Assembly (NCBI RefSeq): GCF_910594005.1 | Contig: NC_057831.1 | Span: forward strand, 42,056,001-42,120,000 | Origin: Cervus elaphus | Lineage: Eukaryota > Chordata > Mammalia > Artiodactyla > Cervidae | Direction of reading: 5' to 3' | DNA: 64,000 nt | Shown: positions 59,028 to 64,000 of the stretch, piece after piece | Position numbering within the stretch: the first letter of the stretch is position 1 | How the letters are laid out: the number at the start of each line of letters is the position of its first letter | Translations under genes and position numbers: made by a program | The notes under the pieces: generated by a model | Told to the model about the DNA's origin: nothing | Databases searched by the model: none | The model's input: the letters and a program-made list of their open reading frames with translations, nothing else

Positions 59028-59374
59028 TTTCGTGTGTTTGGGTTTTTTTAATTAAAGGGTCTAAAACCTTCATCAGATTTTTATAAGATACTGAAAAGAA
59101 CAACATACACAGAATCAGAACACATGCTGGCAGTTCAGCCCCAATTATCTGTTAAAGCTTTGACGTAGTTCTGCACCATCTGGGCCCTAAACTCCTTGTC
59201 TATAAAGGGAAAATGTTGCTTAGCTACTTGGCATTTATTGAGTAGGGCCTTGCATTATTCCTCCTTTCACAGAAGGCCTCTGTGGACATATAACATATGA
59301 AAACTAAACACAGACTAATATTTAAAAAGTCAGCAGAGCAAGGTAAAAGGGCAGACAAAAAATCAGGCAATTAA

Positions 59375-59485
59375 AACCTGCATCGACCATTCATTAGCTG
59401 TGTGAACTGAGCAGTTTACTTAACTTCTCTGTGTTAGTTTCCTTATCTATAATATGAAAACAATAGAGTCGGCTGTTGTGCAGGT
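59375..59485 (+). repeat. MIR SINE remnant
   Basis: 'cattcattagctgtgtgaactgagcagtttacttaacttctctgtgttagtttccttatctataatatgaaaac' is the MIR core and its 3' continuation. Confidence 0.8.
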
Positions 59486-62400
59486 AGCAGAGAGGCAGAA
59501 ATCAGAGGACACCTACTGGAACTTTCTGTTCTAGCAGCAAACCAGAGCCATGATCCAGAAAGAGGCCGCCAGTGCCCCAACACTGAGATCTTGTCATGCC
59601 CCACACCCCACTTCTTCTCATCACCCCTTCAATCCTAGTAGCTCTGTATCAGAACACAGCTAGGGGAAGGCCAGTACCATGACCATGCTCAGTGACAGAA
59701 GATAACAGCCATGGAAAGAGGTCCTCTGCCTCACTCTACCTTCCAAATCTCAAGTGAGTGCATGACATTAATGAAAATGAATTATATTCAGAACCACAAC
59801 TGCAAAGGAGCCTGGGAAATGCAGGGTTCCTCTTTTACCTCTCCAATCTCTGCAGCAGACCAGAGCACACACTCCCCACGGGCACCACACTCATCTCATC
59901 ATATCAGGTTGTCTCAGGAGAAATGGAAGGAAATGAAGCCTTAATTCCTTTGTGGGAAGAGATTGTGGAAGCCTTGAAGGCAAGGGGAGTGAGAGATGAC
60001 CCAAAGGAGAGGATGGCTTTCTATAGATCCTACAGAGCACCACCACTGCCACCTTGGGAAAAAGAGCTAGAATACGCTCTTTTAGGCTCCACTTCATCTC
60101 TGAGAGACATTAAGCATGTTTAACCTCATTAAAACACTAACAGTATCCTCAAGGATGTTGATGAAAAATTCATGAGTTGGTGGATATGAAAGCAATTTTG
60201 CAATAATGGCTGAACTACTGAATTCCATTGAGAAATAATCTGAATTTCCAAGGTCAGGGAATGTACCCTATTCTTTGATATTCCCATGCATGGTGCCTGA
60301 CCCAGAATTAGATGTCAATACATATTTATAGGCTGTACCACCCAGAAAGTACAATTCTGCTGTGAATGACAGTGTTGAATGGGGCTTGAGGAAGGGGAGG
60401 AAAGAGAAAGCAATTCTCTTATAAAAATCGTAACAGGACATCTATTGCCTCTGTGGAGAACTAGACTTCACCTTAATGATAGAAAAATTTCTAAGTATTC
60501 ACTAGTCCTCCTAATGAAGCACCAGTTTTAAGGAAACAGGATGTTATTGGCTTTTCAGATTAAATCACTATTCAAAGCACATAGGCTTCTTATACTTCCT
60601 TATATATTCCCTTATTTCATAAATTTATGAACTTCATCTTCATAAATGATAGCCTTCAGGATTAACAGGATAGGCATAATGTCAGTGGGTTCATCTGCTG
60701 CTTTGTACGCTATTATATTACCTATACATGAAAGACAGGAGAGGCAATTTCCCATTTTTTTTTTTCTAGAATCAGACAACATGCCAAGAGTAATAACTAG
60801 AGTAAAGCAAATATTTCCTGAATCTCTGCCGTGCCACTCACTCTCCCAGGCATAAGACATAAGAACACCGTTAAAAGAGAGAGAGACTTCACATTAACTG
60901 ACCTATGAGAGGTCCACAGTATCGTAGTCACAGCTGCCACACATCCCACTCTGAACCAGATATTCTCACCTCCAAATGAGGAAATCTCCTGAACCATCCT
61001 GTAGGGCTAATGAGATAACAGGACCAAAGTACAATGGGAAAAGTGTAAAGCACTTACTACCTTGGGAGATTATAATTAATAATACTTAGCAATCAGTAGA
61101 GTTTTATTTACTGAGTCAGTTGATATTTGAAGACATAAATATGTTTCGAATACAAATTTCAATACATGAAAATGGCTTTCAGCTTGATGAATCAATAACT
61201 GAACATGGTAAATATCAATGACATGTCAGAGGGTATCAAGGAAAGCAATTAAGTACAATAAAGAGTAAAATCCAGAATAAGTAATTCTACTAGAATTTAT
61301 ACTTGAAGTCCAGCTATCACCTTACTGGACTTCAAGTATAAATTCTAGAAATGTTTTTTAAAATTAGGAACAGGTACTACGAGTCTCTTTAAAAGTAAAG
61401 GGAATCTTTACAATAACTTTTATGGAAATTTTTCATTGCTTAAACTAATAAAGACTACCAGATAAAATATCTGTAGAGAAAGAAAATCAGATTATGTGCA
61501 TTATAAACGTTAGACTTAGAGATGGCAAAGTCAAATCTGGCTTATCTAAAAAAATTACAAATCGAGGAGCTGAATTTTGAATTATCAAGATTTGGATTTC
61601 AATGTCTCCTTAAAGTCCTGTTCTAAAAAAAATAATTTTGCAAAATATAACTTTTCAATCTCTGAATGCCAGACTCCATATTGATTGTATCCTACAAATC
61701 TTCCAAGCTTATGATGCTTGCAGAGGAAATAATATTACTGACATCACCAAGAGTAGGTATTACTTTAGATGCAAGAGCAAGGACTTTAACATGGAAGAGA
61801 AATAGATTTTAAAAGTTTGCTATCATCACTCTCATAATAACAAAGGGTGATGGAAAAAAATAATTATAGTGAGAACTTTCAACCACAGTCTAAGTTATCA
61901 GAAAGGAATCTGAACTTGAGAATGAGTGCTATTCAAAGATTATTGCTTCACCTCTATTTTATTTTTATTTTGCCTTAAGAATTCCACATGATTGCCTATT
62001 CTCTCTCCTCTTAAAATCTTCCCTTGCCAACTGCATCATTTGAGATTTTCTTCCCTCAAGAGGGTCTGCAAAACTGTATGTAGTTTTCATGGGTCTCCCT
62101 TCCTTGCTGTCTCCTTGTTTAAAGAATCTACTATCATGAGGAAAATAAAAATCAACATAGGGATATTCCAAAGTTTCTAAATCTATCAAAGTTCTCAATA
62201 AAACTAATCTCTATTCCCTAAGACCTGATTCTATGTGTTGACAGTACCTGAAGCCCCACACAATTCCTTTCTTTCCTTTGATCTCTGAGATAGGAATTCA
62301 CCAACTTCATTCTTCTTTCATTTTTTTGTGAGGCTGTTTACCAATCATTTGCTTATCTGTCCTCAGAACGATGCCCCACCTTTTCCCTAGTCTACTTGGA

Positions 62401-63339
62401 ACTGCACAGGTGGCAACCCCTGCCAGCCATGTTTCTGGGGCCCCTTGCTTCCTGCCTCCAGCAGGAGGAAGAGAAAAAGAAAACCAGTGACTTCCCCCCC
62501 CGCACCCCGCACTCCCCTGCAGCAGGCAGCATCTCCTGCGAGGTAACATCTCTCTCTGGCTCTCCTATGTGGCCCCAGATCCCACCAAGCAGGTCTAAGT
62601 GTTCCCCATGTCCCCTGGCGGACTAGTCTCCCTCTCTTTCCCTTCAACCCTTGGGTTGGCAGCAGCTTCCCCCAGTGGCAATTTTTGAGGTTCCCTCGCC
62701 TTCTGGTTGCACTTCCTAACACTTTCTTAAATGTATGTAATAGATTCGTTTTATTAAATTACTTGGCATGGTTTCTTGTGAATGGCAGGCAGAATCCTCC
62801 CTGACAAAGGAAGATATGCTGGTGATTCTTTTTTGTGAAAGGCCTCCAAAAGGGTCACTGAAGTCCATGATACAAACATTTTTCAGATCTCTACTTCTGG
62901 TGCGAGAGCCACTGCAATCCTTGGGAAAACCCTCAAAAGTCAGAGTAGGTGTTACTTCCAGGAAGGTCAGAGGACCCAGACTAGAGCTTCAACTTTCCCT
63001 CTGCGCAGTACTGGTATCTGTTAAGCAGACTCTCAAATTTCACCTTGCTCTACAATAGGTACACTTCAGTTCTCTTAATTTCACACAGAGTGACATGCAA
63101 AACGAGTTCCAAGCTTCACTCCATCCCCAGAATGCATGAGCACCGCCTCTTGATTCTTCCTGTGTAGCTACTGCAGGGAACCCACCATGTTCGGATGATG
63201 AGCAAGGTAACTGTGTCACTGCTTTGGAAGCTTTGGATTTATCCTTTCCCCCAATGTTTCTTCTGGAGCTTCCCTATAAGTCAATAGCAAACTTATTCTA
63301 TGTGTTCCTCAGGTCCAAATCCCCACTGTTACCCATAAC
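59486..63339. other. Mostly unassigned non-coding DNA
   Basis: No gene is supported. Short frames at 59711-60123 and 62307-62722 show no domain. The 61005-61090 stretch may be a scrap of MIR. A perfect hairpin at 61290-61348 is listed separately. Confidence 0.45.
61290..61348. repeat. Perfect 24-bp inverted repeat with 11-nt loop
   Basis: The left arm 61290-61313 (starting CTAGAATTTATACTT) is the exact reverse complement of the right arm 61325-61348 (ending AGTATAAATTCTAG). The loop is 61314-61324. Pairing stops abruptly at both outer ends. The arms match no repeat family I recognise. Confidence 0.97.
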
Positions 63340-63780
63340 ACTATCTTCTTTCACATCCTAGATTTAACCCATCAGCAAGTCCAATTGCTAAGACTTCTCA
63401 CCACATCTTCTGTCCCACTGTAGTCCGAGCTAACCATCATCTCCCACCAGGATGACCACATTAACTCCAAAATGATCTCTGCTTTTATTTTCACACTCCT
63501 AACTCCTATAACCTTTTTTCAACACAGCAGCTAAAGAAACTCCTCCAAAATGCCAACTGTACTACATTATCCCTCTGCTTAAAATCCTCAGATAGCTCAC
63601 CAACATATTCAGAGCAAACTCGATGTCTTTATCAGGAGAACCACAATATTTGACATCATCAGGCCACCCCTCTCTCCATCCTTATACCCTACCTCTCTCC
63701 TTTCTATCACTGCAGCACAGGCATCTTCACTGATCCTCAAACATGCAAGGAAGTGCCTCTATTCTATTATCATCACGAGA
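63340..63780 (+). mobile_element. L2 LINE remnant
   Basis: The blocks 'tttttcaacacagcagctaaagaaactcctcc', 'tacattatccctctgcttaaaatcctcagatagctcacc' and 'gcatcttcactgatcctcaaacatgcaagg' follow the L2 order also seen at 24.1-24.5 kb. Confidence 0.6.
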
Positions 63781-64000
63781 ACCCCTTCCTAAATAAAAGA
63801 ACAAAGATACCAAAGAATATGATCATTCATTAGAACATAAAAGTTAAGAGGAGGAGAAATAACACAATGACATACGTAAGATTATAAAAGAACCTAATTA
63901 TTAAAGCAACCAATTTGTGATACAAAGCATACATGTCTCTATTATTCCATTAAATGACAACATTGTGGTCGTAGCAAGGGAAGGAAGAGTGTGGGACGAA
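63781..64000. other. Unassigned AT-rich DNA at the window end
   Basis: I see no gene or assignable repeat here. Confidence 0.5.

Noticed and set aside
59711..60123. Two overlapping open frames as coding exons
   Set aside because: No domain is recognisable, the start codons are weak, and no flanking splice or promoter pattern supports translation.
1..64000. CRISPR array, operon, bacterial mobile system or other prokaryotic features
   Set aside because: Repeat content and composition are those of a ruminant nuclear genome. There are no spaced direct repeats or operon-like gene clusters.

Overview
This window is nuclear DNA of a ruminant artiodactyl, most likely a bovid. The sequence shows BovB (RTE-type) LINEs, tRNA-Glu/BovB chimeric Bov-tA SINEs, a BovA2 SINE, CHR-type tRNA-Glu SINEs and artiodactyl L1 3' ends. 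BovB and the Bov-t/BovA SINEs together are a ruminant combination. Older mammalian layers (MIR, L2, MaLR LTRs, degraded L1) lie between them. I cannot separate cattle, sheep, goat or relatives. I see no functional protein-coding gene, no structural RNA gene and no CpG island. The window reads as intergenic or deep intronic sequence, and every long reading frame I can identify is LINE debris.

Layout. 1-8 kb: an ancient sense L1 interrupted by a 2 kb BovB (1890-3873), then unassigned AT-rich DNA. 8-14 kb: small insertions (Bov-tA at 8436 and 11654, CHR SINE at 9760, BovB tail at 11220). 14.2-18.9 kb: a long antisense L1 interrupted by a younger L1 and a bare poly(A) insertion, followed by BovB 18913-20743. 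21-32 kb: L1, L2 and Bov-tA elements repeatedly nested in one another, including a 5'-inverted L1 at 21502-21882. 32.5-37 kb: a long stretch without assigned repeats. 37.0-40.9 kb: the longest BovB, with a 5' UTR, endonuclease and reverse transcriptase remnants, and a second BovB inserted backwards in it. 41-54.9 kb: scattered MIR, L1 and MaLR LTR remnants. 54.9-59.0 kb: a BovB tail, an L1 split by BovA2, a Bov-tA and a 2.2 kb antisense BovB. 59-64 kb: mostly unassigned, with a perfect 24-bp hairpin and an L2 fragment at the end.

How the parts relate. The elements form families of donor and dependant. BovB supplies the 3' end carried by Bov-tA/BovA2, and L1-type target-primed insertion explains most of the A-tailed copies. 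Matching target-site duplications (TSDs) fix many boundaries and give a relative chronology: L2, MIR and old L1 first, then artiodactyl L1 and BovB, then SINEs and young L1. The notable signals are a BovB with a chimeric 5' end, two poly(A)-only insertions, two independent insertions at the same site inside Bov-tA copies, a twin-primed L1 with its junction microhomology, a local A-to-G-rich tract in one L1 tail, and a perfect hairpin. I found no evidence for a new gene system.
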